Part shown: positions 15,875 through 25,493 of the stretch, in pieces
Layout of the letters: each line of letters starts with the position of its first letter
Numbering within the stretch: position 1 is the first letter of the stretch
NCBI GenBank assembly: GCA_016873295.1
Contig: VGXM01000022.1
Span: forward strand, 1-51,823
DNA from: Phycisphaerae bacterium
GTDB taxonomy: Bacteria > Planctomycetota > Phycisphaerae > Phycisphaerales > UBA1924
DNA length: 51,823 nucleotides
Direction: 5' to 3'
Notes under the pieces: model-generated
Told to the model about the DNA's origin: nothing
Seen by the model: the letters and a program-made list of their open reading frames with translations, nothing else
Databases searched by the model: none
Made by a program: the position numbers and the translations under genes

Positions 15875-17386
15875 TCAGCCCAGCGATCCTTCGCGGATCA
15901 GCCCCGCGATCGCCGCGATGTCGCCCGACAGCGGACGATCCTCCTTGAGCGGCGCGACCCGCGACCGTACCGCCGCGATCGCCCGCTCCACCCCGTCGCC
16001 CGATCGGAGGGGGCGGTGCCGCTCCACGCTCTCGGCGGCGCACAGGAGCTCGATCGCCACGACCGTGCCCGCCAGCTCGAGGCCGCGCCGCGCCTTGGCC
16101 GCCGAGCGCGGCCCGAAACTGTTGTAGTCCTCCATCCCCGCGCACGTCGGCACGTTGGACACGCTCGCGGGCGTCGCCAGCCCGATCAGCTCGTTGACGC
16201 ACGCGGCGGCGGTGTACTGGGCGATCATCAGCCCCGACTGGAGCCCGGGAACCCGCGCCAGGAAAGGGGCCAGACGGGCCTCGGGCTCGCTGGCCGAAGT
16301 CATGAGGTACGTCCGCCGCTCGCTGACGCCCGCCACGTGCGAGAGGGCGATCGCCAGCACGTCCAGCGGGATCGCGACCGGCATGCCGTGGAAGTTCCCC
16401 GCCGAAACGATCGCGGGCTCCCCGGCGCCGAACACGAGGGGGTTGTCGGTCACGGCGCCGAGTTCGGCGGCGACGGCCCGCTTTACATAACCCGCGGCGT
16501 CCTCCGCGGCCCCCAGCACCACCGCCTGGCACCGCAGCGAATATGGGTCCTGAACCCGCGGGTCGTTCTCGACGTGCGACGACACGATCGTGCTCCCCGC
16601 GAGGGCCGCGCGCAGGCGGGCCGCGACCCCGGCGGGCCCGGGCTGGCCCCGCGCCGCATAGACCCGCCCGTCCAAGTACGAGTCGGTCCCCCGGAGCGCG
16701 TCGATCGACATGGCCCCAGCGATGATCGCCGCGCCGAGCAGGCAGTCCCAATCCTCCACCAGCAGGGCCGCTTCGCCCGCCATGAGGTGCGTCCCGTTGA
16801 TGAGCGCCAGCCCCTCCTTGGCTTGGAGCTCGAGCGGCGCGATGCCCTTGGCGGCCAGCGCCTCGGCGCCCGAGCACTCGCGCCCGTCCACCACAGCCCG
16901 TCCCTCGCCCATGAGCACCGCCGCCACGTGGGCCAGCGGCGCCAGGTCCCCCGACGCCCCGACCGACCCGATCGACGGCACCACGGGCGTCACGCCCTCG
17001 TTCAGGAGTCGGCACAGCGCCTCGACCAGCACCGGGCGCACGCCCGAACGCCCCCGGGCCAGCGACGCCGCCAGCACCACCATGAGCGCGCGCACGACCT
17101 CGACCGGCAGGGGGGCCCCGGCCCCGGCCGAGTGCGACCGCACCAGGTTGCGCTGAAGGGTCGCCAGGTCCGCCGCCCCGATGCGCACGCGCGAGAGCGA
17201 CCCGAACCCGGTGTTGATCCCGTAGTGGGCCTTGCCGTCGGCCAGGTGCCCGTCCACGACGGCCCGGGACGCCTCCATGCCTCGGCGCGCCTCGGGCGCC
17301 AGGGCGACCCGGACGCCGCGCCGCGCGACGGCGACCACGGATCGGGGCGTGAGAGGCGAGCCGTCCAATGTGAGGGTGGTGGTCAC
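15875..17386 (-). CDS. hutH: Histidine ammonia-lyase
   Basis: 503 residues from a GTG at 17386. The MIO prosthetic group forms from Ala144-Ser145-Gly146 in GSVGASGDLAPLAH. Other family signatures are YGINTGFG (55-62), NGTHLMAGE, NDPRVQDPYSLRCQ and GNFHGMPVA. It deaminates histidine to urocanate, the first step of histidine degradation; no other hut genes are in the window. NDPRVQDPYSLRC and the overall length favour histidine over phenylalanine or tyrosine as substrate. An AT-rich patch, ACATAATCC, near 17475-17485 on the minus strand could be part of its promoter. Confidence 0.93.
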   Translation of the reverse strand: MTTTLTLDGSPLTPRSVVAVARRGVRVALAPEARRGMEASRAVVDGHLADGKAHYGINTGFGSLSRVRIGAADLATLQRNLVRSHSAGAGAPLPVEVVRALMVVLAASLARGRSGVRPVLVEALCRLLNEGVTPVVPSIGSVGASGDLAPLAHVAAVLMGEGRAVVDGRECSGAEALAAKGIAPLELQAKEGLALINGTHLMAGEAALLVEDWDCLLGAAIIAGAMSIDALRGTDSYLDGRVYAARGQPGPAGVAARLRAALAGSTIVSSHVENDPRVQDPYSLRCQAVVLGAAEDAAGYVKRAVAAELGAVTDNPLVFGAGEPAIVSAGNFHGMPVAIPLDVLAIALSHVAGVSERRTYLMTSASEPEARLAPFLARVPGLQSGLMIAQYTAAACVNELIGLATPASVSNVPTCAGMEDYNSFGPRSAAKARRGLELAGTVVAIELLCAAESVERHRPLRSGDGVERAIAAVRSRVAPLKEDRPLSGDIAAIAGLIREGSLG

Positions 17387-17570
17387 GGGGGAAGTGTCCG
17401 CCGGCCGCGAAGGACGGGCAACGCGGCGATCCCGTGCCCCCCGCCCGGATCCCCCCCGTCCAAGGTCCGAGAAGATGGATTATGTAAAAGGGGACGCGGG
17501 GGCGGGTCTGGGGGGCTTTGGGGGAGCGTGGCCGGGAGCCACGCCTCGCGGGGCGGAGAGGCCCGATGCG

Positions 17571-18158
17571 TCAGGGACGCAGCGGCAGGTCGAACCAGAG
17601 CGTGTCGTTGCAGGGGTCGGTGTTGTACGGCGGGCACTCGCGGAAGCCGAGCTTGCGGTAGATGGCGATGGCGGCATCGAAGGTACGGTCGGTGTCGAGC
17701 TTCATGAGCGAGTAGCCCCGCCCGCGGGCGACCTCGACGAGGGCCCGGGCCAGGGCCATGCCGGCCCCGATCCCCCGACACTCCGGGCGAACGTACATCC
17801 GCTTCATCTCGCAGACGCCCGCCTCGTCGAGCGGGCGGAGGGCGCCGCCGCCGATCGGGTCCTGGGACCCGTCCGGTCGGCGGAGGACGGCCAGGAGGAT
17901 CTCACCCGCGGGCGGGGCGTACTTGCCGGGCAGCCCGTCCATTTCGCGGTCGAACCCCTGGTGGGTGAGCGAGACCGTGATGCAGGGGAGGCTGGCGGCG
18001 TAGTCGCGGCAGAGCCGACGGAAGGCGTCGACCTCCCCCGCCGACCGGGCAGGGACGATCTCGACGCGGACGGGTTTTTCATAACCCCGCGGGGGCGCGG
18101 ACGATCCGGGGCGGGGGCCCGAACGGCAACCGCACGGGTGGCGCTGCGGCGTGCTCAT
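17571..18158 (-). CDS. GNAT family N-acetyltransferase
   Basis: 195 residues from the ATG at 18158, which overlaps the stop of the upstream QueC-like gene (ATGA). The acetyl-CoA binding motif A is CRGIGAGMALARALVE, preceded by the strand MKRMYVRP and followed by motif B-like DAAIAIYRKLGFRECPPYN. These are standard GNAT features. The first 35 residues (with HPCGC and prolines) are not conserved-looking. The substrate is unknown. The overlap with the preceding gene suggests coupled translation and perhaps a shared pathway. Confidence 0.85.
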   Translation of the reverse strand: MSTPQRHPCGCRSGPRPGSSAPPRGYEKPVRVEIVPARSAGEVDAFRRLCRDYAASLPCITVSLTHQGFDREMDGLPGKYAPPAGEILLAVLRRPDGSQDPIGGGALRPLDEAGVCEMKRMYVRPECRGIGAGMALARALVEVARGRGYSLMKLDTDRTFDAAIAIYRKLGFRECPPYNTDPCNDTLWFDLPLRP

Positions 18159-18853
18159 GTGCGTGCTTCCGTCGCGGCGGCCCATCCCGCGGCGCGGAGG
18201 GCGGTCATCCAGCGCTTGAACTCGTCCCAGCCCTCGGCCTCGGCCGGGCGCAGGGCGGCGTCGGCCCGGGCGTGCTCGGCGCCCATCCGGTTGAGGCGGT
18301 CGATGTAGCCATCGCGCCACCACCAGCACTCGCGGACGGGCAGGTCGAGGTCGAGGGCAAGGTCGGCGACCTGTCGGTCGCTCAGGTCGGCGAAGGGGGC
18401 TTCGATGCGGATGGCGGGCTGGTGGTGCTCGTCGGCGTCGAGGGCGACCAGGCGCGTGAGCAGGAGCGCTCGGTCCAAGGCCCGGGCCGCCTGCGTCACG
18501 TCCACCTCATCGCCCGCGCCCGCGCGCACGGGCCAGACGACCAGCGCGGCCTGTCGGGCGGTCGCGGCGTAGGCGGCGGCGACGAGCAGGCGCGTCTGCG
18601 CCTCCCCCACCGCCGACGCCGCCTGAGAGGGCACCGGCGCCTCGACAAGCTCGGCGTCGAAGAGGTCGGCCTGGCGGATCGCGGCGTCGCGCTTGACCGT
18701 CGCGGTCGCCCCGCCCAGGGAAGGCAGATAGGCGATGGGCTTCATCCCCGAGCCCCCCGCGGCGGTGACGGCCTCGCGGGCCATGGCCAGGGCCAGGAGG
18801 GACAGGAACCCCCCGTTGGCGATGACGAGCGACCTGGACGTTCCATCCCACAC
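18155..18853 (-). CDS. QueC-like PP-loop ATPase-fold protein with degenerate motifs
   Basis: 232 residues from a GTG at 18853, 25 nt after the S10 peptidase start region. The layout matches 7-cyano-7-deazaguanine synthase (QueC): an N-terminal strand-loop SLVIANGGFLSLLALAMA, a helix region QTRLLVAAAYAATARQAALV and RIEAPFADLSDRQVADLALD, where QueC has the PL...K/E...LA helix. However, the catalytic SGGxDS pyrophosphatase loop reads ANGGFLS, and the four C-terminal zinc cysteines are absent: after LPVRECWWWRDG there is no CxxC. The protein is therefore probably inactive in normal QueC chemistry or has a new role. The family call rests on overall arrangement and is moderate. Confidence 0.5.
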   Translation of the reverse strand: MWDGTSRSLVIANGGFLSLLALAMAREAVTAAGGSGMKPIAYLPSLGGATATVKRDAAIRQADLFDAELVEAPVPSQAASAVGEAQTRLLVAAAYAATARQAALVVWPVRAGAGDEVDVTQAARALDRALLLTRLVALDADEHHQPAIRIEAPFADLSDRQVADLALDLDLPVRECWWWRDGYIDRLNRMGAEHARADAALRPAEAEGWDEFKRWMTALRAAGWAAATEART

Positions 18854-18878
18854 GCAGAGACTCCCTGGGCGCGACAGT

Positions 18879-20432
18879 CTATCGCGCCGGGCCCGGGGCT
18901 CGCAGGGCCGACCCGTAGAACGCCCGCCCGTCGGCCTTGAACTTCCCCAGGTCCGCCCGCCGGATGTACATCATGTGCCCCGACTCGTAGTGCACGAACG
19001 ACACGTTGCCGCGGACCTCGGGGTCCAGGAGCATGGTGCGGAAGGTGTGCTCGGCGGCGAAGTGCGGCGTGGCCAGGTCGTAGTACCCGCACATCACCAG
19101 CACGCGCAGGTCGCGGTTCCGCGCCATCGCCGCCCGCAGCGTCTCCGCCACGTTGGCGTAGCGGTTCGAGGCGGCCCGGTAGCTCCACGGGCTCACGCGC
19201 CCGGTCATGATCTCGTAGACCGTGTCGGTCTTGTACCCCAGCTCGCCCCGCACGTAGGCGTTGAACCCCGCGGTGTACGGGCCCCAGATCGCCGACATGC
19301 TCGGGTCGTAGTCGGGCGAGGCGGAGTTGCCCGTGCGGTCGATGCCCTTGAAGCGGCTGTCCAGCCGCCCCACCGTCCGCCCCTCGTCGCGGAGGAGTTC
19401 CTTGGTGAAGCTCTGGATGGGCACGCGCAGATCGGCCCGCTCGATGAACGCCGTGGACAGCCCGGTCAGGCGCGAGAGCTGCGCCGCGACCTGCCCTCGC
19501 TCCGCCGCCGGCAGGGCGTCGCCCCGGGCCAGGGCGAGCATGTAGGGGCCCGAGGCGTACCGCTCCGATTCGGCCAGGGCGGCCGCCAGGTCGCGTTGCA
19601 GGTCCGGCGGGAGCTTCTTGTGGTACCACGCGGTGGCGGTGTACGTGGGCAGGTAGAGCCAGTAGGGCGTGTCGTTGCCCTCGTCGAAGCGCACGGTCTG
19701 GAAGTGCAGGACGGGCGAGACCAGCGCGATGCCGGTCAGGTACATGCCCGCCGACTCCTGCAGGTACCCTGAGAGCCCCGCGGCCCGGGTCGTGCCGTAG
19801 CTCTCGCCGAGCAGGAACTTGGGGGACCCCCACCGCTCGTTCCGCGTGGTGTAGAGGCGGATGACGTCGCCCACGCTCTTGATGTCCTCGTCCAGCCCGT
19901 GGAACTGCCTGGGGTCTTCGCCTTCCACGGCCCGGCTGAAGCCCGTCGAGATCGGGTCCAGAAAGACCAGGTCGGTCATGTCGAGCCAGCAGTGCTCGTT
20001 GGGCTCGGTGCCGCCCGGCGGAGGCGGGGCCTGGCCCTCGTCGCCCATCACGACGCGCCGCGGGCCCATGGCGCCCATGTGCAGCCAGACGCTGGAGGAC
20101 CCGGGCCCGCCGTTGAACGTGAAGGTGATGGGGCGCGAGGGGTCCGGGTGGCGCACGCCGTCGGCCCCCGCCTCGCCCAGGCGTTCGTAGCCGATAAAGA
20201 ACATGTGGGCCTTGGTCTTGCCGGCCTCGTCGAGGACGGGGAGCGTGCCCGCCGTCGCCCGGTAGTGGACCTCGGCGGGCCCGCTCGGCGACTGGATCGT
20301 CACCGCGTGCTCCGTGACCGAGGGCTCGGGGGGCTTCGCCGCCTCCTTCTTCGCCTCGTCGGCCTTGGGCTGGGCCGTCGCGGCGGCGGCGAGGGCGATC
20401 GAAACCAAGGCGGCGGCCAACGTCCGAATCAT
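18879..20432 (-). CDS. Secreted S10-family serine carboxypeptidase-like protein
   Basis: 517 residues from the ATG at 20432, selected because MIRTLAAALVSIALAAAATA is a clear signal peptide; an extension upstream is not signal-like. The oxyanion-hole region FNGGPGSSSVW (106-116), the nucleophile GESYGTTRA (Ser211), an aspartate in GYYDLATP and the histidine in ESGHMMY near the C-terminus give the full S10 triad. S10 enzymes cleave C-terminal residues in acidic surroundings; bacterial members are mostly uncharacterised. The pattern NEHCWLDMTDLVFLDPISTG is typical. It lies within the minus-strand run between DUF2339 and the QueC-like gene. Confidence 0.9.
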   Translation of the reverse strand: MIRTLAAALVSIALAAAATAQPKADEAKKEAAKPPEPSVTEHAVTIQSPSGPAEVHYRATAGTLPVLDEAGKTKAHMFFIGYERLGEAGADGVRHPDPSRPITFTFNGGPGSSSVWLHMGAMGPRRVVMGDEGQAPPPPGGTEPNEHCWLDMTDLVFLDPISTGFSRAVEGEDPRQFHGLDEDIKSVGDVIRLYTTRNERWGSPKFLLGESYGTTRAAGLSGYLQESAGMYLTGIALVSPVLHFQTVRFDEGNDTPYWLYLPTYTATAWYHKKLPPDLQRDLAAALAESERYASGPYMLALARGDALPAAERGQVAAQLSRLTGLSTAFIERADLRVPIQSFTKELLRDEGRTVGRLDSRFKGIDRTGNSASPDYDPSMSAIWGPYTAGFNAYVRGELGYKTDTVYEIMTGRVSPWSYRAASNRYANVAETLRAAMARNRDLRVLVMCGYYDLATPHFAAEHTFRTMLLDPEVRGNVSFVHYESGHMMYIRRADLGKFKADGRAFYGSALRAPGPAR

Positions 20433-20492
20433 CGGGGCGGTCTCCGGGGCGCCGGATGCGGCGCGGAGGGGAGCGTACACGGACCGCGGGGA

Positions 20493-22712
20493 TCATGCAC
20501 CGGAGCCGGGGGGCCGGCCCGATCGCTGCCGATCGGCACGGGCCACGCGCGCCGGGGCCCGCCCGTAGACCACGGTCGCCGTGAGCATGAGCAGCCCCAG
20601 GCCCACGAACGAGATGAAGCGCCAGAACATGGGGGCGCTCGCCAGGTCGAAGACCACGGCCTTGAGCACCGCCACGCCGAGCAGCGCCAGGCCTGCCCGG
20701 CGCGCCCCCGCCGAGCGCCTTGCGAACCCGACGACGAGCAGGCCCATGGCGAAGAGGCCCCACCAGATCGAGACGAACGAGGCCTGGACGGCCGGATTGG
20801 CGGTCAGCGTCCGCCCTGCCCGAGCCGCCTCGAGGCTCGTCGCGGTCAGCAGGACGACGCACGCCATGACGGCGCCCGCGTCGGCGACCGCGATCACACC
20901 AGGCCGCGTCGAATGCTCCCGCCGGTACACCCAAGCCGCCAAGCCCCACGCCCCCGCCAGCGCGAGGCCCGCCCACAGGCCCGGGTGCATCAGGAGCGGC
21001 GCATCGACGGCGGCCCATCCCCCCGCGGCCCCCGCCGGGCTGACGTGCACCAGCCCCCACGCCACCGATGTGGCCAGCAGTCCGAGGCCCCCGGCGACAT
21101 GCGCCGACAAGCGGGGTGCGGGCCGTCGCGACACGAGGGCCAGGGTGCTCAGGATGATCCACGCCCATACCACCGCCGCGCCGGCCGAATCGGGCGACAG
21201 CACCGAGGCCAGAAGGCACGCGAGCCCCACGGAGGTCAGGAGCGCGGGGACCCAGCGAGCCTGACTGGGGAAGAGAGCCGCGGCCCCGATCCACGCGGCG
21301 CCCGAGCCCGCGACCAGCAGGCTCCACAATGAGAGGCGCAACCCGAGCGTTTCGACGGCGGGCGTGGTCAGCGTGCCGCTCACCGAATCGAACAGAATCA
21401 GCCTCGCGGTGGCGATGACGATGAGCACGACGCCGTAGAGCGCGAAGGCGCGCGAGTTGAGACGATTCCCGGCCCCCGCCGCCGCGACGCCGAGCGCGAG
21501 CCAGCCCGCCACCTCGAGGGAGCCCTCGAACGCGAGGGCGACGGTCGCGACAAGCAGGCCGGCGGCCTGCAGGGCCATGCTCACGCCCAGGCGTTCGGTG
21601 TCTGACGAGGGCCTCTGTTCCAGCAGGCTCAGGTGCCCGGCGAGGGCCATCCACAGGACGGCGGTCGGCGGCAGCAGCGACGCCGGGGCGGCCCACGTGG
21701 GGAGCGTGCCCCACGCGTCGAGGACGGGGACCGCCGCGGCCGCGGCCCACCAGGTCGTGGACAGACTGGAGATCAGCGGACGCCAGGCGCGCCAGCGCAG
21801 GCGCCGTTCGCCGGCCTCCCCCGGCGTGCCCAGCCCGTGACGCCGCGCCGAGTACAAGAGTTCGCCCTGAATCGCGGCCCACGCGAGCACGAGGAAGGCG
21901 AGGGCTTCTGCGTGGAACCCGGGCCCCCGCGAGAGGGCCCACACGCCCCCGACCGCGATCGTCCCCCACCACCCGGCGGTGCGCAGCCCGGCGAATCGAC
22001 CCCCGATCCAACCCGACAGCGTCAGCCCCACCGCGAGGAGCGCGAGCAGGTACGCGGGCATCACGAGCGGGCGGGCCGGCTCGTCGGCGAACACGATGGG
22101 GACCGCGTACCCCGCGACCAGGGACGTGATGCCGACGGCGGCGAGGCGCGCGCGGGCCCCCACCGCGATGCCGACGCCCGCCGTCGCCGTCAGCAGCAGG
22201 AACGCGCTCGCCGGTGGCAGCAGCGCGAACAGGCGGTACGCGGCGAAGGCGGAGACGAATAGGGACCCGATGCCCGCGATCGAGGCGCCCGCCGCGGCCC
22301 AGGCGCCGTACCGCGGACGCACGACCTCGCCCACCCCCAGCAGGGCCAACCCGAACCCGGCGCCGAGCAGGCAGCGCCACGCGGGCGTCAGGCGGAGGAG
22401 CCCCGCGTCGTGGGCCCACTTGAAGCCGATGCCGACGCCGATGATCAGGATCACGGCCCCGACAATCGCGTACCACCGTGCCCCGATGCGCTGCTCGAGG
22501 TCGAGCGTCCGCGCGCCTTGCGGCCGCGGCGCTCGGACCTGGAAAGGAGCCCGGTCCGGTGTTGAGGAGGAGGCTTGCTCCGCGGCAGGATCGGCCCCGG
22601 CCTCGGGCGGCGGCGGAGTGACCCGGTCGATCCCCAGCCGCTGTTCGACGCGGTCGAGCCGCGCCGACAGCGCCCGCAGTTGAGCTTCGAGTTCGCCGCG
22701 ATGCCCGTCCAT
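20493..22712 (-). CDS. DUF2339 polytopic membrane protein
   Basis: 739 residues, ATG at 22712. A short N-terminal coiled coil (LEAQLRALSARLDRVEQRLG, about 8-27) and a Pro/Ala linker precede LEQRIGARWYAIVGAVILII, the signature start of the DUF2339 membrane domain. About 20 or more hydrophobic segments follow to the C-terminus (last at about 690-720). The family is widespread but its function is unknown. The gap to thpR upstream is 46 nt and to the S10 peptidase downstream 60 nt, so it is probably cotranscribed. Confidence 0.85.
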   Translation of the reverse strand: MDGHRGELEAQLRALSARLDRVEQRLGIDRVTPPPPEAGADPAAEQASSSTPDRAPFQVRAPRPQGARTLDLEQRIGARWYAIVGAVILIIGVGIGFKWAHDAGLLRLTPAWRCLLGAGFGLALLGVGEVVRPRYGAWAAAGASIAGIGSLFVSAFAAYRLFALLPPASAFLLLTATAGVGIAVGARARLAAVGITSLVAGYAVPIVFADEPARPLVMPAYLLALLAVGLTLSGWIGGRFAGLRTAGWWGTIAVGGVWALSRGPGFHAEALAFLVLAWAAIQGELLYSARRHGLGTPGEAGERRLRWRAWRPLISSLSTTWWAAAAAVPVLDAWGTLPTWAAPASLLPPTAVLWMALAGHLSLLEQRPSSDTERLGVSMALQAAGLLVATVALAFEGSLEVAGWLALGVAAAGAGNRLNSRAFALYGVVLIVIATARLILFDSVSGTLTTPAVETLGLRLSLWSLLVAGSGAAWIGAAALFPSQARWVPALLTSVGLACLLASVLSPDSAGAAVVWAWIILSTLALVSRRPAPRLSAHVAGGLGLLATSVAWGLVHVSPAGAAGGWAAVDAPLLMHPGLWAGLALAGAWGLAAWVYRREHSTRPGVIAVADAGAVMACVVLLTATSLEAARAGRTLTANPAVQASFVSIWWGLFAMGLLVVGFARRSAGARRAGLALLGVAVLKAVVFDLASAPMFWRFISFVGLGLLMLTATVVYGRAPARVARADRQRSGRPPGSGA

Positions 22713-22758
22713 CTGGTTCCCCAGGAGTGCGTCGGCAGCGTACCAGACCGCCGAACCG

Positions 22759-23307
22759 TCAGCCCAACAGCGGGGCCTGGTGCACCGGGGCGTGCTCGGC
22801 GCCCTCCGGCAGCAGCACGCTCCGCATGAGGTACACCTGTTCCACCCGGAACGGGGGCAGGCGGATCGGGGCGTCCGCCGGGTCGGGGCGGGCCGCGTGG
22901 GTGAAGCGGCAGAGCGTGAAGTGCGGCGTGAAGCGGTCGCCGGCGCGGTCGCGGGGGTTGCGGGCCAGGCGCGTCGCCAGGCGACGCTGGATCTCCAGCA
23001 GCGTGCCCGGCGCGTCGGTCCGGGCGGCGATCAGGCGCGGGCGCCCGCGCTTGGGGAGCGTGATCAGCCGCTCGGGCGTCAGCGAGAAGGCCGCCAGCCC
23101 CGCCACCGACCGCTCCACGCTCTCGATCACGCCCGCCTGCTCGCTCCGGTCGATCTCGCCGACGAACTGGAGCGTCATGTGCACCTGGGTGACGGGCGTC
23201 TCGCGGTGCGGGGCGGCGTGCAGCTTCCGCATGGCCCGCAGCATCGCCTCCGCCTCCGACGCGGGCGGGTAGATCGCCACGAACAGCCGCACCACCGCGT
23301 CAGTCAC
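22759..23307 (-). CDS. thpR: RNA 2',3'-cyclic phosphodiesterase (2H family)
   Basis: 182 residues from a GTG at 23307. The two catalytic HxT motifs are HMTL (His43, Thr45) and HFTL (His129, Thr131), in the expected context VHMTLQFVGE and FTPHFTLCRF. The length is typical of ThpR/LigT. The enzyme opens 2',3'-cyclic phosphates at RNA ends; older names call it 2'-5' RNA ligase. Its start overlaps the end of the SolA-like gene by 8 nt, indicating translational coupling. Confidence 0.92.
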   Translation of the reverse strand: MTDAVVRLFVAIYPPASEAEAMLRAMRKLHAAPHRETPVTQVHMTLQFVGEIDRSEQAGVIESVERSVAGLAAFSLTPERLITLPKRGRPRLIAARTDAPGTLLEIQRRLATRLARNPRDRAGDRFTPHFTLCRFTHAARPDPADAPIRLPPFRVEQVYLMRSVLLPEGAEHAPVHQAPLLG

Positions 23308-24451
23308 GGGCGCCCCCGAACCGCTCCATCGACAGGAACCCGATCGGGAGCGGGGTCGCGCCCGTCAGGGCCAGATCCGCCAGGGCCTCCCCCACCGCCG
23401 GGGCGAACTTGAACCCGTGCCCGCTGAACCCGCACGCGACGAAGGCGGCCTCGCTCCCCGGCACGCGGTCGATGATGAAGTGGTCGTCGCGCGACGAGGT
23501 GTACAGGCACACGCCCGTGCGCGACACGGGCCCGGCGTCGGGCAGCACCGACCGCACGCCCGAGGCAAAGTCGGCCGTGTCGGCGGGCGTGGGCGCGCGG
23601 TCGATCGTGTCGGGGTCGGCGGGCGGGCCCTTGCGGTGCCGGGCGACGCGCATCTCGGTGTGCCCGGGCAGCACGGGGAACCCGTAGAGCAGCGAGCCGG
23701 GCCCGTCCTCGAAGGCCCAGCAGGGCATCGTGCCCGCGCCGAACGCCGAGGGGTCGTGCGGCTTGAGCCACCCCAGCGCCTGGCGCGTCACACTCAGCGC
23801 CGGCGAGCCCGACACCGGGGGGGCCGCGCCCGCGAGCACGCGCGACGTCCAAGGCCCCGCCGCGATCACCAGCGACCGACCGCGGTACCGGGCCCGGTCG
23901 GTCTCCACCTCCACCATCGCCCCCGTCGAGAACCCCCGGACCTCCTCGTTCGTGCCGATGGTGGCCCCGGCGTGGCGGGCCTGTCTGGCCATCGCCCGCA
24001 CGCACGCCTCCGGGCGCAGCACCCCCGCGCTCCGCTCAAAGACGCAGGCAACGCCCGCCGGCACGCGGAACATGGGCCATCGCGCCCGCGCGGCGTCGGG
24101 GTCGAGCGCCTCGTGCTCCAGCCCGTGCCGCCGGGCGGAGCGCAGCGCCCCCGCGATCAGCGGCCCGTCGGGTCGCCCCAGGTACAGGGCCCCGGTGGCG
24201 TGAAACAGGTCGGTTCCGGCTTGGCCCTGGATCTCGTGCCAGGCGTCGAACGAGCGCCGGAGCAGGGGGACGTAGTCCGGGTGCTCCGAGTAGGACATGC
24301 GGAACATCCGGGCCTCGCCGTGGTGCTCGCCGAAGGCGTTGGGGACCGAATGCCTGTCGATCGCCAGGACCACGGCGCCGCGTTGGGCCGCCGCCCGCGC
24401 CGTCGCCGCGCCCATCGTGCCGCACCCGATCACGATGAGGTCGTAGATCAA
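23300..24451 (-). CDS. SolA/monomeric sarcosine oxidase-like FAD-dependent N-methyl amino acid oxidase
   Basis: 383 residues. The start is most likely a TTG at 24451, preceded by GAGGAGG at correct spacing; residue 2 onward reads IYDLIVIGCGTMGAATA, the dinucleotide-binding GxGxxG motif. The middle contains GGARMF-like EHHGEARMFRMSY, and Cys315 in GVCLYTSSRDDHFIID is the residue that binds FAD covalently in this family. Family members oxidise sarcosine, N-methyltryptophan or similar secondary amines, giving formaldehyde and H2O2. The exact substrate is not evident. It lies 25 nt after UXS and overlaps thpR. Confidence 0.88.
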   Translation of the reverse strand: MIYDLIVIGCGTMGAATARAAAQRGAVVLAIDRHSVPNAFGEHHGEARMFRMSYSEHPDYVPLLRRSFDAWHEIQGQAGTDLFHATGALYLGRPDGPLIAGALRSARRHGLEHEALDPDAARARWPMFRVPAGVACVFERSAGVLRPEACVRAMARQARHAGATIGTNEEVRGFSTGAMVEVETDRARYRGRSLVIAAGPWTSRVLAGAAPPVSGSPALSVTRQALGWLKPHDPSAFGAGTMPCWAFEDGPGSLLYGFPVLPGHTEMRVARHRKGPPADPDTIDRAPTPADTADFASGVRSVLPDAGPVSRTGVCLYTSSRDDHFIIDRVPGSEAAFVACGFSGHGFKFAPAVGEALADLALTGATPLPIGFLSMERFGGARD

Positions 24452-24476
24452 CGCGCCTCCTCGGGAGCGTGGCGGC

Positions 24477-25454
24477 TCAGTAGTTGGGCGTCGGGGGTCG
24501 GAAGTCCTCGAAGCGGATCGAGCGGAAGTACTCGATGGTCCTGGCAAGCCCCTCGCGCAGCTCGACCGTGGGCTTCCAGCCCAGGCGCTGCGTCGCCAGC
24601 GTGATGTCGGGCTGGCGCTGCGACGGGTCGTCGGCGGGCAGGGGTCGATGGACCAGCTTCGACTTCGACCCGGTCAGTTCGATGGTCAGCTCGGCCAGCC
24701 GCCTGACGGTGAACTCGCGGGGATTGCCCAGGTTGATGGGCCCGGTGCAGTCGTCGGGGGCCGCCATGAGGCGGATGAGCCCGTCGACCAGGTCGTCGAC
24801 GTAGCAGAAGCTGCGGGTCTGGGCCCCCTCGCCGAAGAGCGTGATGTCCTCGTTGCGCAGGGCCTGGCGGATGAAGTTGCTGACGACGCGCCCGTCGAAG
24901 GGGTGCATGCGCGGGCCGTAGGTGTTGAAGATCCGGGCCACGCGGATGTTCACACGGTTGGCGCGGTGGTAGTCGAAGAAGAGCGTCTCGGCGGCTCGCT
25001 TGCCCTCGTCGTAGCAGGCCCGGGGCCCGATGCAGTTCACGTTGCCGCGGTAGCTCTCGGGCTGCGGGTGCACCTCCGGGTCGCCGTACACCTCGCTGGT
25101 CGACGCCTGCAGCACCCTGGCCCGGCAGCGCTTGCCCATGCCCAGCACGTTGATCGCCCCCATCACGCTCGTCTTCATGGTCTTGATGGGGTTGTACTGG
25201 TAGTGCCCCGGGGCGGCGGGGCAGGCCAGGTTGTAGATCTCGTCGACCTCCAGCCACACCGGGTGCGTCACGTCGTGCCGGATCAGTTCGAAGTTGGGGC
25301 GCGTCAGCAGGTGCTGGATGTTCCGCTTCTGGCTGGTGAAGAAGTTGTCCAGGCAGATGACGTCGTGCCCGGCGTCGACCAGCCGCTCGCACAGGTGCGA
25401 GCCCATGAACCCCGCCCCGCCGGTCACCAGGATGCGACCCAGACTGTTCGGCAT
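24477..25454 (-). CDS. UDP-glucuronate decarboxylase (UDP-xylose synthase)
   Basis: 325 residues from the ATG at 25454, with GAGG just upstream; a GTG at 25460 is an alternative. Extended SDR with [63 protein letters not shown] and the active-site [17 protein letters not shown]. These strings are diagnostic of UXS, which converts UDP-glucuronate to UDP-xylose with bound NAD. It supplies xylose for surface polysaccharide. The next gene upstream is an HldD-like epimerase, giving a small nucleotide-sugar module inside the long operon. Confidence 0.95.
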   Translation of the reverse strand: MPNSLGRILVTGGAGFMGSHLCERLVDAGHDVICLDNFFTSQKRNIQHLLTRPNFELIRHDVTHPVWLEVDEIYNLACPAAPGHYQYNPIKTMKTSVMGAINVLGMGKRCRARVLQASTSEVYGDPEVHPQPESYRGNVNCIGPRACYDEGKRAAETLFFDYHRANRVNIRVARIFNTYGPRMHPFDGRVVSNFIRQALRNEDITLFGEGAQTRSFCYVDDLVDGLIRLMAAPDDCTGPINLGNPREFTVRRLAELTIELTGSKSKLVHRPLPADDPSQRQPDITLATQRLGWKPTVELREGLARTIEYFRSIRFEDFRPPTPNY

Positions 25455-25493
25455 GCTCACCTCGGTCGGTCCTCCGCGCCCGGGGCGAGCGTA

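Noticed and set aside
12455-17707. Plus-strand frame of 1750 codons
   Set aside because: It runs antisense across the polyferredoxin gene, tnaA, a tRNA and hutH and has no domain; a shadow of high GC content.
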